A stretch of 64,000 bases of DNA from positions 8,040,172 through 8,104,171 of the forward strand of contig NC_056033.1 of assembly GCF_004379255.2 (NCBI RefSeq), in the 5' to 3' direction. This document shows, one piece after another, positions 43,861-56,312 of the stretch. This stretch comes from Salvia splendens (taxonomy: Eukaryota; Streptophyta; Magnoliopsida; Lamiales; Lamiaceae). How positions within the stretch are numbered: position 1 is the stretch's first letter; each line of letters opens with the position of its first letter. Made by a program: the position numbers and the translations under genes. A model generated the notes under the pieces. It was not told where the DNA came from. It was given only the letters and a program-made list of their open reading frames with translations, and did not search any database.

Positions 43861-46250
43861 TATTACCATAATTTCCTCATCCTTTTCTTATCCCTCTGAC
43901 CCTCTCTCCCCTCTTTCTATATCAATATGTAGCGTAAATCATTTCCAATCATGAAATCTTTTCGTATTTTAGTAGTGCTATATATTTATAACAATACATG
44001 ATTATAATTGATTTTTGAGATACTTGGTGAGATTTAGCAGCTAGATTAAATCAACTCGATTTACTTAAAAAATACACCTTCTGTTTTATCCACAATGCAC
44101 ATTTATTACTGCAACTCAATTAAATAGTAATCCTAATTAATTAGCAAAATATAAAGTTTCGAATTCCACTATATATCTACTAATAAATTCATAAAAATTC
44201 AATCCACCACAATGCACATTTATTACTAGAACTCAATTAATTAGTATGGCAATACGATTGTTCTTCTCATTAATACCGCTCAGTGTCAGTTATACACTTA
44301 TACGTATGCTATAATATTTCTTTTAATAATCGTAATTATAAAGATGAATGTTTCATTCAATTAGTTTCTAAACTTCAGATCATTAATTTATTTATAATTT
44401 GGACGGTTCAAATAAAAGACTTTTCCGTTATATATTTTGATCGTTAAAATCAATACATTATGGATCAATATGTACTCCATTAGTCCCCAAATATATATTT
44501 ATCTTTCCTTTTCTATTCGTCCATCATTAAATATTTAATTTAATTATTTTTTATATTTGAAAAATAGACTTTACATTCAAAACATATTTTATTATAGGTG
44601 GTAAATCATGACTCATATTCAATTAAATTTTTCCATCAACTTTTGTTTATAAACTTTTTAAAATCTAAGGCAACTCAAAATGAGAAAACTATGAGGTGAA
44701 GAAGAGAATATTAAATATACAATACTTTTAGTAATTCTTTGCCGTGAGTGATATTACCAATGTACCCCTATGCGACAATCAATTACTACCTCGTTGGATA
44801 TGTCTGAATTCCTTAATACCTTATCATATGAGAAGCCGCAAAGTGCTTCTACAATCTACACACATGTGACATGCCTTACATTTTCCTTTTATCTTAGGGG
44901 TATGATCTGCAAATTTGGGGTAGACTAAGGATTAATAAAATTATTTAATAATAATGCAACTTTTAATACTACTGTATAAATTTATTATGTCGATTTTAAA
45001 GACATTAATAATAGCTTAAGTTCAATCTTTAAGAAGCTCTATACTCCAAGTAAAAAATATGCGTGGTAATAACTAAATGTTACGAATGAAGTCTTTTAAT
45101 TATTTTATTAAAGACAAAAATTCATTTAAGACTGAAATATCGATTGGTAAAAAAAATATTGTTTTTTTTGTTGTGGATATAGTATTGCTGTATTGTCTCA
45201 ATATTTCTTTTAATTACCACTGACATACTCGAAGGATTTAAAAATTATTCTGGTTTAGTTCTTCTCTTGTAAAATACTCAAAGTTCGTTTAAAAAATTTA
45301 CAATCGAAAAAGTACTCTCTTACGCAAAAAGGGCACATTTTATAGTAGTATTTGTTGCGATCTGATGCCATGAAGGTTCTTGAAGTTTGGGGCCAAAAGT
45401 CCAACCTGATGAATTTTTAATTTTTTACTGATAAATACAAAATGATTATTTTTGGCTTTGTATTGTTAAGTTAGACTAATGTACACACTTTATTTTTTCT
45501 CTCTTTTTTTTAAAGAACTTGAGGTTTTAATGCTTTGGGATCTTTCTTTTTCTAACCACAAAAGAACTCGTTCAAAACCATGTGGCTTTCTATCTTTAGC
45601 AAACCTAAATAAACAATCTAGTGCTTTACATAATATGGCATGAACAACTTGATCTTACTCATTCTTATATTGAAATTTTAAGTATTACTAGAAAATACTA
45701 TTCCTTCCGTAACATATTTTTTCTTTTTTCAAATATCTCCTTTAATTGACACGAACATTATTATCTCTACTTTTTTTTATTATCTCTGTATCCAAATCAT
45801 AAATAAAACTGTATAAAAATTTTGTAAGGAATAAGAAATTCTTCAGTAATTGCGAGATGGGGTGGTTAAAGAAATGATTAGCTTCCCCCAAGAAAACAGG
45901 TGTGGGGCCGTCCACGTGTCAAGCATCCACTGGTGCCAAATATTGAAGGGCGGCGCACCAAACAGACATAGCATTGCTGGACTTGTGAATAAACATGCAT
46001 TAGTAATTTTTACAATAGGTAGTGCTTAATTAATGAAACGTAGGAATTCAAGGAAATAAACCGTGGGCCCCGGTGGGGGTGGGTTTGGCGTGAATACTTG
46101 TTGTCACGCCGTCCAAACAAGCCTTTGAGCCAACATCAGCCACCCCACGCGCAATCAATAACTATTTTTACACAATTGTGTGTCTATATGTATAGGTGTA
46201 TCTATATGTTTAATGTGTGTTAGTGTTTTTGGTTTTGGTTTTGGTTATAA
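43861..46250. other. Long intergenic region upstream of the NAC gene
   Basis: AT-rich with no ORF that I accept. Near 45900-46140 it becomes less AT-rich and includes CACGTG (45913-45918, G-box) and several GTGGGG patches, so this may be distal promoter of the NAC gene. Confidence 0.35.
45913..45918. promoter_or_regulatory. G-box (CACGTG) upstream of the NAC gene
   Basis: CCACGTGTCA is a typical plant G-box/ABRE context. It lies about 1.2 kb from the ATG. Function is inferred from sequence only. Confidence 0.3.
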
Positions 46251-46253
46251 TCA

Positions 46254-46261
46254 TATAAATA
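46254..46261 (+). promoter_or_regulatory. TATA box of the NAC gene
   Basis: TATAAATA in ATCATATAAATAAGC, about 140 bp before a likely first-exon end at 46400. Together with the 5' UTR intron it places the transcription start near 46290. Confidence 0.45.
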
Positions 46262-46400
46262 AGCATACATCCCTCTCGCCACCAAATTTAACCAACATTG
46301 CATATTCACCACCCTTTCTATATATATATTCACCTAGAGGAGACCATTCTCTCTCTTAATTTCCTTCTCTCAAGAACGTGACGATCGCGCGAGCCTCCTG

Positions 46401-47058
46401 GTTAGTGCATTTTTATTTCTTATGCTTGTAAGCTTTGCTCGGTTTGGGAATAGGAAACTATATGATCAATGAGACAGTTTGAAGTAAGATTTTTACATCC
46501 ATGCACGGGTGGGAATTGGGATTTGCATTACATCAATTCTGCATATATACATATCTTAAAAGTATTTGTGTTTGAGAGAGGGCAAAAAGTATATACTCCA
46601 TATATCATAAAAATCATAGTAAATTATTGAACAAGAGTATGGGGGTTGGTACTGAAAACCCCTTGTGCACCAGGAAGCATGGAGTGGAATGTACTCAAAG
46701 AAAACAACATGCTCATCTCTCTCTCGCCAAATAGTCAATGTTTTCGGCCAACACCATATGCAACTTTTGTGTTTAATATACTCTCTCTTAATCACTATAC
46801 ATGCAACTAAGTGATTGGCCTATATTTCTAGATGGGTGGGGGTGTTATAATCACATGTAATCAAACATTGCTGAGATGGGACCATCATTCCATTTGCTCA
46901 CGAATGGATATGCAATGAATCATTACATCAAAGAGTTGTGTGAATTTCACTTAACACACACAGACAAATATCTCCCACACACCATTTTACTTCTGCTTTT
47001 CATCATCAATGGAACCCCTGTAAATATTTACCTAGCTAATCTCTCTCTCTCTCTCTAG
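46401..47058 (+). other. Probable 5' UTR intron of the NAC gene
   Basis: Donor CTG|GTTAGT at 46401 and acceptor CTCTCTCTAG ending 47058, after a long pyrimidine run and 20 bp before the ATG. The interval is rich in stops in all frames. Inferred only; a cDNA would settle it. Confidence 0.45.
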
Positions 47059-47078
47059 ATCAAGGAATTAAGAAGAAG

Positions 47079-48341
47079 ATGATGATGAACATGGAGTCGT
47101 GCGTCCCTCCCGGCTTTCGCTTCCACCCCACCGAAGAAGAACTCGTCGGCTACTACCTCAAGAGGAAGATCGACGATCTCAAAATAGACCTCGATGTAAT
47201 TATCGAGGTCGATCTCTACAAAATTGAGCCATGGGACATTCAGGGTACGTAACAATCAAATTTCTCATCAATTAAAAGAAAATACTCCAAACACTATATA
47301 TGATGATGTTAGTGTGTGTGATTAATATTAATAGATAGATGCAAATTGGGATATGATGAGCAAAATGAGTGGTACTTCTTTAGCCACAAGGACAGGAAGT
47401 ATCCAACCGGGACGCGGACTAATAGGGCAACCGCGGCTGGATTCTGGAAGGCGACCGGAAGGGATAAGGCGGTGCTGTCCAAGGAAAAGATCATCGGCAT
47501 GAGGAAGACATTGGTATTCTACAAAGGCCGCGCTCCAAATGGCCGCAAAACGGATTGGATCATGCACGAGTATCGCCTTCAAACTTCCGACCATGGACCT
47601 CCTCAGGTAAATTAAACTTTCCTAAAATAAATCTTGATTTTATTAACCTAGATCAATTCTAAAAATTAGTAGTAGTCTTTGTAAACTTATTTAGCTAGGT
47701 TGATCTCCATTCTTTGAATTTTTGGCATGCCTATATATATTAGTACTTAAATTTCATGTGAAGAGCCACTTTTTTTGGCGCATGAGCATAATGATTTCAA
47801 AACTTGTCTACCATTCTTTCTTAAAGCACTTTCGAAGGTTGAACAGCTAATGAAAACCACAAAACTCTTTATTGTTTATTCAAGAGAATTCAATTTATGT
47901 TACATGATCTCATATCTGGTTCCACAGGAGGAAGGATGGGTCGTGTGTCGCGCATTCAAGAAGCCGAACCCGAGCCATAAGCAAGGGTACGAGGCTTGGA
48001 ACTACATGAGATCAAGCATGGGCGGCTACCGGCCTCAATCATATCCCAACATGCCTAATTTCGACCCCAACCAAAACCTTGACGGCCACATGCCGAAGCT
48101 CGACAGCCCTTCCATGTCCACCACCAGCTTCGCCACCAACAACGACAGTGGTTTCACCAACGAGGAAGACATCAAGAGCAACTTTGGAAGCAGCTTCGAC
48201 TATAAGCTTCTTGGATCTTCACATCAACTTATGGGAACGGCGTCGTTTGACTACACGAACATGCCGCTGATCCCACACGGTGATTACTTGGATGATCAAA
48301 CCCACTTGAGCAATCTACTACAATGCTTTCCTGACTTATAG
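47079..48341 (+). CDS. VND7: NAC transcription factor, VND7-like
   Basis: Exons 47079-47244, 47335-47606 and 47928-48341 join in phase to 283 residues. The start is the first of three consecutive ATGs ([13 protein letters not shown]). The NAC domain covers about residues 9-165: [94 protein letters not shown] and [15 protein letters not shown]. The intron positions are those usual for NAC genes. [16 protein letters not shown], the LDSPS motif and the C-terminal CFPDL fit VND7 rather than the other VNDs. Family knowledge: VND7 is a nuclear master activator of xylem vessel secondary wall formation and cell death. The activation region is somewhat shorter than in the Arabidopsis protein (324 residues). 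The orthology call is by motif likeness. Confidence 0.85.
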
Positions 48342-49523
48342 ATCTGCTTTTTATTTTACATTTTTATAGAGGGAAGGTAAAGAGAAAAAAAGGGAACAAC
48401 TTGTAAAAAATAACATTGATCAAAGCTAGCTGCCTTTGGTCTTGCGAATTAACTAGGCTGATTATTGTTGATTCTTGACTGCTTTTTGTTTGTAAGCAAT
48501 TGTGAATTTTATATACTCCTATATAAATATTAGATATATCTGTTTTTATAGATTGCCGCAGCTAACCATGAAAACATTAATTCATGATTTTGCCTTCTTT
48601 CTCTGCCTTTTTTGACGTAAAATTATGTTTCTAGGGGTATGTAAACTTATCTTAAGTATGTTCATTTTTTGAAAATTTTACTACTACACATTGCAAATCA
48701 AGCCGCTTTAATTTTGATATGATGGAGTTTAGGTTTTGTATTGCTTTTTTACGTAAATTTTTATTTGCCCATGAATAAGAGTCTTAATTTTTTTCACATA
48801 AGAAATTTAAGTTAAAAAAATTAGTGAAATGTGGGCTATCCCACTTTTATAGTACTCTACTATTTTGTAATACAATGCAAATGAAATGAGTTTATTAAAT
48901 GCGAAACTTACCATTATTTATATAAAAATGATATGAAATTTATATTAACGAAAATATTAAAATGAAAAATGAAATTTATATCAACAAATGGAAAGACTAA
49001 TTGATAGAAAAAAATATTGATAAAAATTACAATTATGTTTTTTTCCTGTTATTTGGTGATTATCAAGTTAGTTGATGGCAAAAAAAGTTATGAGAATAAT
49101 TACCAACATAAGAGAACATGATATTTCCTCCGTTAGCCATTTATAGTCTCATTTTGACATTTATTTGACTTTGTGAAGAAAAATGAGAAATGTGAACCAC
49201 ACTTTTATTATATTGTAGTACTTAATAGAATATGAGTGTAATTAGTTAGTTAAATAGTAGCCTTTCTTAAATGAAAAAATAAATAAATTGAAAATTTAAA
49301 TTGAACTTTAAATCACGGATATTTCAAAATAGCAAAATGAGATTTTAAATTGCAAACAGAAGAAGTACAAAAAGGTAAAGAAATTAACTCAATTTCCTAT
49401 AATAACAAATCAAACTGAGCTACCACTGGTTAGAAACGAAAAGAGACGACTCAATCCCTTTGGGGTAGAGTTTGATCTAAACCCAATTTCTAATTAATTC
49501 TAATTAAAAGAAACTAAAAGATA
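48342..49523. other. Intergenic DNA downstream of the NAC gene
   Basis: Begins with the NAC 3' UTR. About 49121-49368 has TTTCCTCCGTTAGCC and an inverse end, probably a decayed Stowaway-type MITE. No gene is recognised. Confidence 0.35.
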
Positions 49524-49776
49524 CTATCTCCGTCTAGGATAAAATATCTCATATTTGATTGGCATGATTTTTTAAAAATTATTAAATTTTATAAAGGAAA
49601 ATAGGTAAAAAGATTAGTGGAATGGTGGTCCTACACTAATAATTTTATTATAAAATGTAAGTAGAATGACTTAGTATAATATAAGGTCTACTTATTAAAT
49701 ATAGTAAATATAAAATAGGACATTTAATGCATACAAACAGAAAATAAATTATGAGATATTTAATGGGAGGAGGGAG
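49524..49776. mobile_element. Stowaway-like MITE, 253 bp
   Basis: Left CTATCTCCGTCTAGGATAAAA; right inverted CTCCCTCCTCCCATTAAATAT; TA flanks both ends. Confidence 0.65.
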
Positions 49777-50123
49777 TATACTGAGTCTTTTACGAGATAG
49801 AATAGGACTCAAACAAAACAACCAAAACAAAATTTAAAACTAGAAAACAACAAAAAAGACACTTCTCCTATTTCAAGTCTTCACCATACCACCATTAGTC
49901 AGTAGATTTATAACATCCGATAAGACAACCACAAGTATAAATTAAACAATAAAAAATAATCCTTAAAAATAGATGGTTTTATTAATATTGAGATGAAATA
50001 TACCACATTTTGTGCATACACTATACTACATTCCCAAGCCTGTTGTGATTCACCTCTCAAGAATCCAAATATACTTCATTTTGTCAAACGCATGCATGCC
50101 AAAAAAACATGAAGTTTTAGTCC
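49777..50123. other. Upstream region of the CYP716A gene
   Basis: AT-rich DNA with no ORF of note. It should hold the proximal promoter of the P450 gene, whose TATA box lies just after it. No element was assigned. Confidence 0.35.
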
Positions 50124-50131
50124 TATAAATA
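50124..50131 (+). promoter_or_regulatory. TATA box of the CYP716A gene
   Basis: TATAAATA in TCCTATAAATAGAGC, 68 bp before the ATG at 50199. Confidence 0.55.
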
Positions 50132-51105
50132 GAGCTTGCTTATAGAAAATGTAAATGCAAGCTTACTAAACATATTCAACGCATTGTTCAAAACAAACAT
50201 GGAGGCCTCCCTACCATATCTTGTTCCTCTTTTCCTCATTCCTCTCTCCCTCTATCTCTTCTCCTCCCTCCGGAAAAAAGGTTCCGATGATCTGAAAAAC
50301 CTCCCTCCCGGCTCCAAGGGGTGGCCGATGGTCGGAGAAAACATGGAGTTCGCCCTTTTAGGCCCCCAGAAATTTGTCAAAGACAGGATGTCCAAATACT
50401 CCCCCGAGGTATTCCAAACCTCGTTGTTGGGTGAGAAAATGGCGATATTTTGTGGCGCACAAGGCAACAAGTTCCTCTTCACGAACGAGAACAAACTCCT
50501 GACCTCATGGTGGCCTCAGTCAATGAAGAAGGCCTTACTCTTCCCAGAATTCATCGAGAGCGACTTGAAGGAAGTATCGGCCTTGAAAAGAAGCTTCCAC
50601 CACGACATCCTCAAGCCAGAGGCCTTGAAACAGTACATTCCAGTGATGGATGAGCTGGCTCGTGACCACTTGGATAACGAGTGGAAGGCTAACTCAGTGG
50701 TGAAGGTCTTGCCTACGTCGAAAAAGTACACATTCGATCTGGCGTGTAGATTGTTCTTGAGCGTGGTTGATCCCATGCACATCAAGAAGCTCTCGGATCC
50801 TTTCACTCTGGTGACCAACGGGATGTTCTCCGTGCCTATAGACTTGCCCGGGACGGCCTACAATGGGGCGATCAAGGGGGGGAAGATGGTGCGCGGTGAG
50901 CTCATGAGGATCATCAAGGAGAGGAGGGAGGAGCTGAGGGGGAAGCACGAGGGCGAGGAGCGGGACCTGCTGTCAAAGATGCTTCTTGTTACAGATGAAG
51001 ATGGCAAATTTTTGAGTGAAATGGAGATTTCTAACAACATTATAGGATTGCTGGTGGCTAGCTTTGAGACAACCAGCTCTGCCGTGACGGCCGTGATGAA
51101 CTATC

Positions 51106-51366
51106 TGTTGAGAAAAGGGGAAGTATCAATAAGCATTAAAGAAGAATATAGTTCCAAGAATGGAGTTCCAAGAAGCATTGAAGATGTGCATGCATTGTTC
51201 CAATAGGAGTGTAGTTCCATGAATATACATTTATTGTAGGATCTCAAAAGTCACCAACATCCCTATAAATATATGGGTGTTGAGTACCATTTCATCATTC
51301 AATCAAAATACAATAATCTTCTCCCATTGCTTTCTTCTCTAAATATGTTGTCTATACCATTTAACA
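51106..51366 (+). repeat. 5' LTR of the CYP716A-resident Copia element
   Basis: 261 bp. Contains CCCTATAAATATATGG near 51265, a likely TATA box, and the near-repeat AGTTCCAAGAATGGAGTTCCAA (here AGTTCCAAGAA and AGTTCCAAGAAG). Confidence 0.93.
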
Positions 51367-51378
51367 TGGTATCAGAGC
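51367..51378 (+). other. Primer-binding site (initiator Met-tRNA type)
   Basis: TGGTATCAGAGC begins at the first base after the 5' LTR. This matches the 3' end of plant initiator methionine tRNA, the commonest Copia primer. Confidence 0.85.
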
Positions 51379-51485
51379 GGGTTTGGACTCAGATAAGGTA
51401 TCATCATCGTCTTTGATACCTTTCTCGGCCCTTTCTTTTTTTTTTGTTTTTCCTTTTTCCGCTGTATCTATAACCATAAGCCAAA

Positions 51486-54400
51486 ATGTCAAATGACAAC
51501 TATATAGTAACCGAAACCTCAGATTCATCTATGGCAGATGAATTTGCCCGGCAATTTGCCAACTTTATGCGCAATAGTTTTGCGATGAACCAACCAAATC
51601 CACCAGAAACAGCTGCCATGCCATTCAGAATTGACACGCAGCCCCTCCACATTGGTGGGAATAAGTTGAATGGAGAAAATTACGCCCTTTGGTCCGTATT
51701 GATGAAGACGGCAATAAGCGGTCGGGGAATGGTATCTCACGTCACCGGAGTGCCTCATTCTCCACCGCGAACCGATCCAGCCTTCATACAATGGGAACAA
51801 GCCGATCACTGTGTGATCACTTGGTTAATACAAAACATTGAGCCTCGACTGGTCAGTCGAGTTTCACAACATCCGACGGCAAAGCATATATGGGATGCGT
51901 TGGCCGTCACATATGGGAGCGGAAGAGATAAAATCCAGGTGTATGATCTTCAGTTCAAAGCAACCACACTGAGGCAAGGAAGCAGTTCATTAGAAGAAAT
52001 ATGGAGCCGGTTGGGAGAGATCTGGATTTCAATCGACCAAAAACAGACGAACCCAATGAAATGTCCAGAGGATATGGAGATTCATAACAAATTCATACAA
52101 GATCAGAGAGTATGTCAGTTTCTCTATGCAATTGATAGCAAATATGAAACAACCAAGAGGGAGATACTGAAAATGGACCCACTTCCCTCCGTCGACTATG
52201 CGTACAACCTGATTCAGCAGGAGGAGACACGACTCCGAGTGTTACAACAGGCAAACACCGGCGGAGCAGCTGCCATGGATGGAATTGGAACTGGCCTCGC
52301 CATCCGAGGGTGGCAGAACCCTACCGGCGGCTCTCGGGGTGGCGGTCGCGGCAGCAACGGTGGTGGTCGCGGCAGCAACAGTGGTGGTCGCGGCAGTGGC
52401 AATGATAGAAATCGGCGAAGTGATGAAGAAGACAAGTCAAAATTGGTGTGTTCCTACTGCAAACGGAAAAGACACACAAAAGATTCATGCTTTGAACTAG
52501 TTGGATATCCAGATTGGTGGGAAGAGAAGCACGGCAAGCCGCCGCAACCGCAAACACCATGGAACCGTGGCGGGCACGCCGCCGCAGCAGTTGGAGGCGA
52601 CGGAGGCAACGCCGTGCAGGGGGTCGTGCAAACCGCCGGTGCTGTCCAGCCAGGAGGAAGGACCAGAAATGAAGCTGCTCAGCCGGCGAATACAACCGGG
52701 GCAGCAAACTTCGTTGCCAGCGGAAGTGGGAGTGTAATTCACGATTGGAGTGAAGAATTGATGAGGGGAGAGGCGGCGCCCGATTCAGGTAGATTAGGGT
52801 TAGGGGGCTCTTTTATTGGAAGCCCCCAAATCTTTGGGAAATTGCAGGTTTTACCCCACCAAAATTCTCAGTCGCAATTAGCCCTCAAATCTCCTGAAAA
52901 TTCCATAATTTCCCAAACCACTTGCCAAAATCGATTTCAGCCTCTCGAGAAGCTTGGAGTTGTGTGTGCAGTATCTAATGGCCATGAGAAAAATGATAAA
53001 TGGATTTTTGACTGTGGGGCAACCGATACCATAACATATGATGCCTCAGACCTTACCAACCTTCAGAAACCTTTAAAATCTCATATCCAAACTGCCAATG
53101 GGGAATTTACGGTGGTTGAGGGGGCTGGAACCGTTAACATTTCCCCAACTTTGCAGTTATCAAATTGTCTATATATTCCTTCGATGTCTCATAAGTTATT
53201 ATCCATTAGTCATGTCACAAAGGAATTGAATTGTACGTTACTAATGCAGCCACAATTTTGTCTGTTGCAGGATATCCGAACCGGAGAGATAATTGGGCGT
53301 GGCACTGAACGTGATGGGCTTTACTATGTGGATGAGATAGCTCAAAAAGGGACTGCCATGTTAACTCACGGATCAGCTGACAGGAAAGCTTGGCTTTGGC
53401 ATCGGCGCTTGGGTCATCCATCTATCGGTTACTTAAAATTATTATTTCCTAGTATTATTCCTAAGCATGACATGTACTGTGAAACTTGTCTTTTATCCAA
53501 AAGTCATCGGAACTCTTACCCATTAAGTAATACTCGTGTTGAAACCCCATTTGCCTTAGTACACTCTGATGTTTGGGGGCCCGCACCAGTTATTGGGGGG
53601 CAAGGTTTTCGATATTTCTTAGTTTTTGTGGATGATTGCACTCGCATGACCTGGATATATTTCATGAAACAAAAATCTGAAGTTTTGTCACACTTTACCC
53701 ATTTCTATAACCTTATCCAAACTCAGTTTCACAAAACCATTCAGGTCCTTCGGTCAGATAATGGGGGGGAGTTCGTTAATTCTACCATGAAACAACTCTT
53801 CCAAAACAAAGGCCTTATACACCAAACCACATGTGCTCATACTCCCGAACAAAACGGTGTGGCTGAAAGGAAAAATCGATCTCTCCTCGAAATGACTCGT
53901 TCTATGCTTATAGAGTCAAAAGCCCCGAAACACTTCTGGCCAGAAGCCATTGCCACCTCAGCCTATCTCTTAAACCGATTGCCCACAAGTATTCTCAAAC
54001 ATAAAACTCCTCTACAAGTCTTGTCCACCTTCACAAAAATTCCTCCGCCCTTGACTCTTGAACCTCGCGTCTTCGGATGCTCCGTTTTTGTCCACATTCC
54101 TAAACATGAAAGAACTAAACTATCCCCTTGCGCTATCAAATGCGTTTTTGTAGGATATGGGGTAAATCAAAAGGGGTATAGGTGTTTCGATCCCAAGTCC
54201 AACCGGATGTTTGTTACAATGAACTGCAACTTTCTTGAAACTGAGTACTTCTTTACCCATCTTAGCGGTCAGGGGGAGAGTAATGTTAGGGATAACAATG
54301 ATACGGACCCGCTAAGTTGGATCTCAATGCCACTGCCAACGCCAAGCAATCCTGATGCGGATCTATCAGAGAAAACAGTAAGCAATTCCGCTGAGCAAGT

Positions 54401-56312
54401 CTCTGATGTGGTAGAGTCCATCGTAGAAAGTGGCATCGCCTCAAATATTTCTCCGTTAAGGTTATCCACTGTAAGTAATCCTGTGGATACAGATAATTGT
54501 TTGGCTAACACTGTAAGTGCAGAAGAAAATTCAATTGAGGCCGAAGAAAGGGAAATTGAGGAAGTCGAGGTCGAAGGAGTTGACCCTGACACTGGGAGGT
54601 ACATACTTCCACCAAGGTCAAACAGAGGAGTTCCACCCAAAAGGTATACGCCAGAGAGGATTGACAAGAAAAAGTGGTACTCTGTTGTGAACCTAGCCAA
54701 AGGCCATTTATCAGAGATGGCTCGGGCTTTCGAGAATGCACTATATGAGGAAGAAGAAATACCACAGACATGGGAAGAAGCTATGAAATACAAGCATTGG
54801 AGGGAAGCAATGAAGAAAGAGATTGATGCACTGATTCGAAACCACACATGGGAGAAATGTGCTCTACCAGAAGGGAAGCGACCAGTGGGTTGTCGATGGG
54901 TCTTCACTATCAAAAGAAGACCTGATGGATCGATAGAAAGGTACAAGGCACGACTTGTCGCAAAAGGCTATACTCAGACATATGGAGTTGACTATTCTGA
55001 GACCTTCTCTCCAGTAGCTAAGATGAACACAATTCGGGTGTTGTTATCCATTGCTGCTAATAGGGACTGGCCATTACACCAGTTTGATGTGACGAATGCC
55101 TTCCTACATGGAGAGTTGAAGAAGGAAGAAGAAGTTTACATGGAGGCACCCCCAGGTTTTGCAACAGATTTTAAAGCAGGTGAAGGGTGCCGATTGAGGA
55201 AGACCTTGTATGGATTGAAGCAATCTCCAAGAGTATGGTTTGGGAAGTTTGCTGGGGCAATGATTAGCTATGGATATACACAGAGCAATTCAGACCATAC
55301 GCTATTTTTTAAGAAGCAGGGTGATAAGATCACATGTTTAATCATATATGTTGATGACATGATTATTACAGGTGACGACCTAGAAGAGATTGAGGAATTA
55401 AAGAAAAATCTTTTTCAGGAATTTGAGATGAAGGACTTGGGGAATCTCAAGTACTTTCTTGGGATTGAAGTGCTAAGGTCAATCAAAGGAATTTTTCTGC
55501 GACAAAGGAAGTATATCTTGGACATCCTAGCAGAGACCGGCCTACTGGAATGTAAACCAGCAGACACTCCTCTGGCAGTTAATCACGGATTACAAATCAG
55601 AGAAGGAGCCAAGTTGGCTGACCGTAGTCGATATCAGCGACTAGTCGGAAAACTCATATATCTCTCGCACACTAGGCCAGATATTGCCTATGCAGTTGGG
55701 GTCGTAAGTCAGTTCATGCATAAGCCGCAGACAGATCACATGGAGGCAGCACTTAGGATTTGTCGGTATTTGAAGGGAACTCCAGGGCATGGAGTGTTGT
55801 TCGCTAAAAATGGGCATCTTGAGATTCATGGTTATACAGATGCTGACTGGGCAGGGAACCCAAACGATAGGAAGTCTACAGCAGGCTACTTTACCTTTGT
55901 TGGAGGTAATTTGGTAACATGGAGAAGTAAGAAGCAGAAGGTGGTGGCTCTTTCGAGTGCCGAAGCAGAATTTCGTGGGATTAAAAGTGGGTTGACCGAG
56001 ATTTTATGGTTAAGGAGATTGATGAAAGAGATTAATCTCCCTCCAAGCAAGTGCCAGTTGTATTGTGATAACAAAGCCGCTATAAGCATCTCACAAAATC
56101 CAGTACAACATGATCGAACGAAGCATGTGGAGGTTGACAGACACTTTATCAAAGAAAACATTGAGAATGAGATTGTCGAACTCCCTTTTGTTCGCTCTGA
56201 GGATCAACTTGCCGACATCCTAACTAAAGCAGTCAACTCAAGGAGCTTTGAAGATGTGCTTTCCAAATTGAGTTTTGGAGATCCCACCACTCAATTTGAG
56301 GGGGAGTGTTGA
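51486..56312 (+). CDS. Copia gag-pol polyprotein, 1608 aa, open throughout
   Basis: Start MSNDNYIVTETSDSSMADEF at 51486; the stop overlaps the first bases of the 3' LTR. Domains in order: gag (NGENYALWSVLM, IWDALAVTYGS) with a Gly/Arg-rich stretch about residues 278-305; zinc knuckle CSYCKRKRHTKDSC about 322 followed by GYPDWW; protease WIFDCGATDT about 506 (Cys where Ser is common); integrase HHCC about 638-670, catalytic D in VHSDVWGP, D in RSDNGGEF and E in NGVAERKNR; reverse transcriptase with KARLVAKGYTQ and YVDDMIITG about 1288; and RNase H with YTDADWAG, SSAEAEF and YCDNKAA. All catalytic positions I can check are present. The element may be able to transpose. Confidence 0.95.
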   Translation: MSNDNYIVTETSDSSMADEFARQFANFMRNSFAMNQPNPPETAAMPFRIDTQPLHIGGNKLNGENYALWSVLMKTAISGRGMVSHVTGVPHSPPRTDPAFIQWEQADHCVITWLIQNIEPRLVSRVSQHPTAKHIWDALAVTYGSGRDKIQVYDLQFKATTLRQGSSSLEEIWSRLGEIWISIDQKQTNPMKCPEDMEIHNKFIQDQRVCQFLYAIDSKYETTKREILKMDPLPSVDYAYNLIQQEETRLRVLQQANTGGAAAMDGIGTGLAIRGWQNPTGGSRGGGRGSNGGGRGSNSGGRGSGNDRNRRSDEEDKSKLVCSYCKRKRHTKDSCFELVGYPDWWEEKHGKPPQPQTPWNRGGHAAAAVGGDGGNAVQGVVQTAGAVQPGGRTRNEAAQPANTTGAANFVASGSGSVIHDWSEELMRGEAAPDSGRLGLGGSFIGSPQIFGKLQVLPHQNSQSQLALKSPENSIISQTTCQNRFQPLEKLGVVCAVSNGHEKNDKWIFDCGATDTITYDASDLTNLQKPLKSHIQTANGEFTVVEGAGTVNISPTLQLSNCLYIPSMSHKLLSISHVTKELNCTLLMQPQFCLLQDIRTGEIIGRGTERDGLYYVDEIAQKGTAMLTHGSADRKAWLWHRRLGHPSIGYLKLLFPSIIPKHDMYCETCLLSKSHRNSYPLSNTRVETPFALVHSDVWGPAPVIGGQGFRYFLVFVDDCTRMTWIYFMKQKSEVLSHFTHFYNLIQTQFHKTIQVLRSDNGGEFVNSTMKQLFQNKGLIHQTTCAHTPEQNGVAERKNRSLLEMTRSMLIESKAPKHFWPEAIATSAYLLNRLPTSILKHKTPLQVLSTFTKIPPPLTLEPRVFGCSVFVHIPKHERTKLSPCAIKCVFVGYGVNQKGYRCFDPKSNRMFVTMNCNFLETEYFFTHLSGQGESNVRDNNDTDPLSWISMPLPTPSNPDADLSEKTVSNSAEQVSDVVESIVESGIASNISPLRLSTVSNPVDTDNCLANTVSAEENSIEAEEREIEEVEVEGVDPDTGRYILPPRSNRGVPPKRYTPERIDKKKWYSVVNLAKGHLSEMARAFENALYEEEEIPQTWEEAMKYKHWREAMKKEIDALIRNHTWEKCALPEGKRPVGCRWVFTIKRRPDGSIERYKARLVAKGYTQTYGVDYSETFSPVAKMNTIRVLLSIAANRDWPLHQFDVTNAFLHGELKKEEEVYMEAPPGFATDFKAGEGCRLRKTLYGLKQSPRVWFGKFAGAMISYGYTQSNSDHTLFFKKQGDKITCLIIYVDDMIITGDDLEEIEELKKNLFQEFEMKDLGNLKYFLGIEVLRSIKGIFLRQRKYILDILAETGLLECKPADTPLAVNHGLQIREGAKLADRSRYQRLVGKLIYLSHTRPDIAYAVGVVSQFMHKPQTDHMEAALRICRYLKGTPGHGVLFAKNGHLEIHGYTDADWAGNPNDRKSTAGYFTFVGGNLVTWRSKKQKVVALSSAEAEFRGIKSGLTEILWLRRLMKEINLPPSKCQLYCDNKAAISISQNPVQHDRTKHVEVDRHFIKENIENEIVELPFVRSEDQLADILTKAVNSRSFEDVLSKLSFGDPTTQFEGEC

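Noticed and set aside
52279..52742. Several short frames on both strands with Arg/Gly or Pro/Leu runs
   Set aside because: They are out-of-frame readings of the Gly/Arg-rich gag linker of the intact Copia element.
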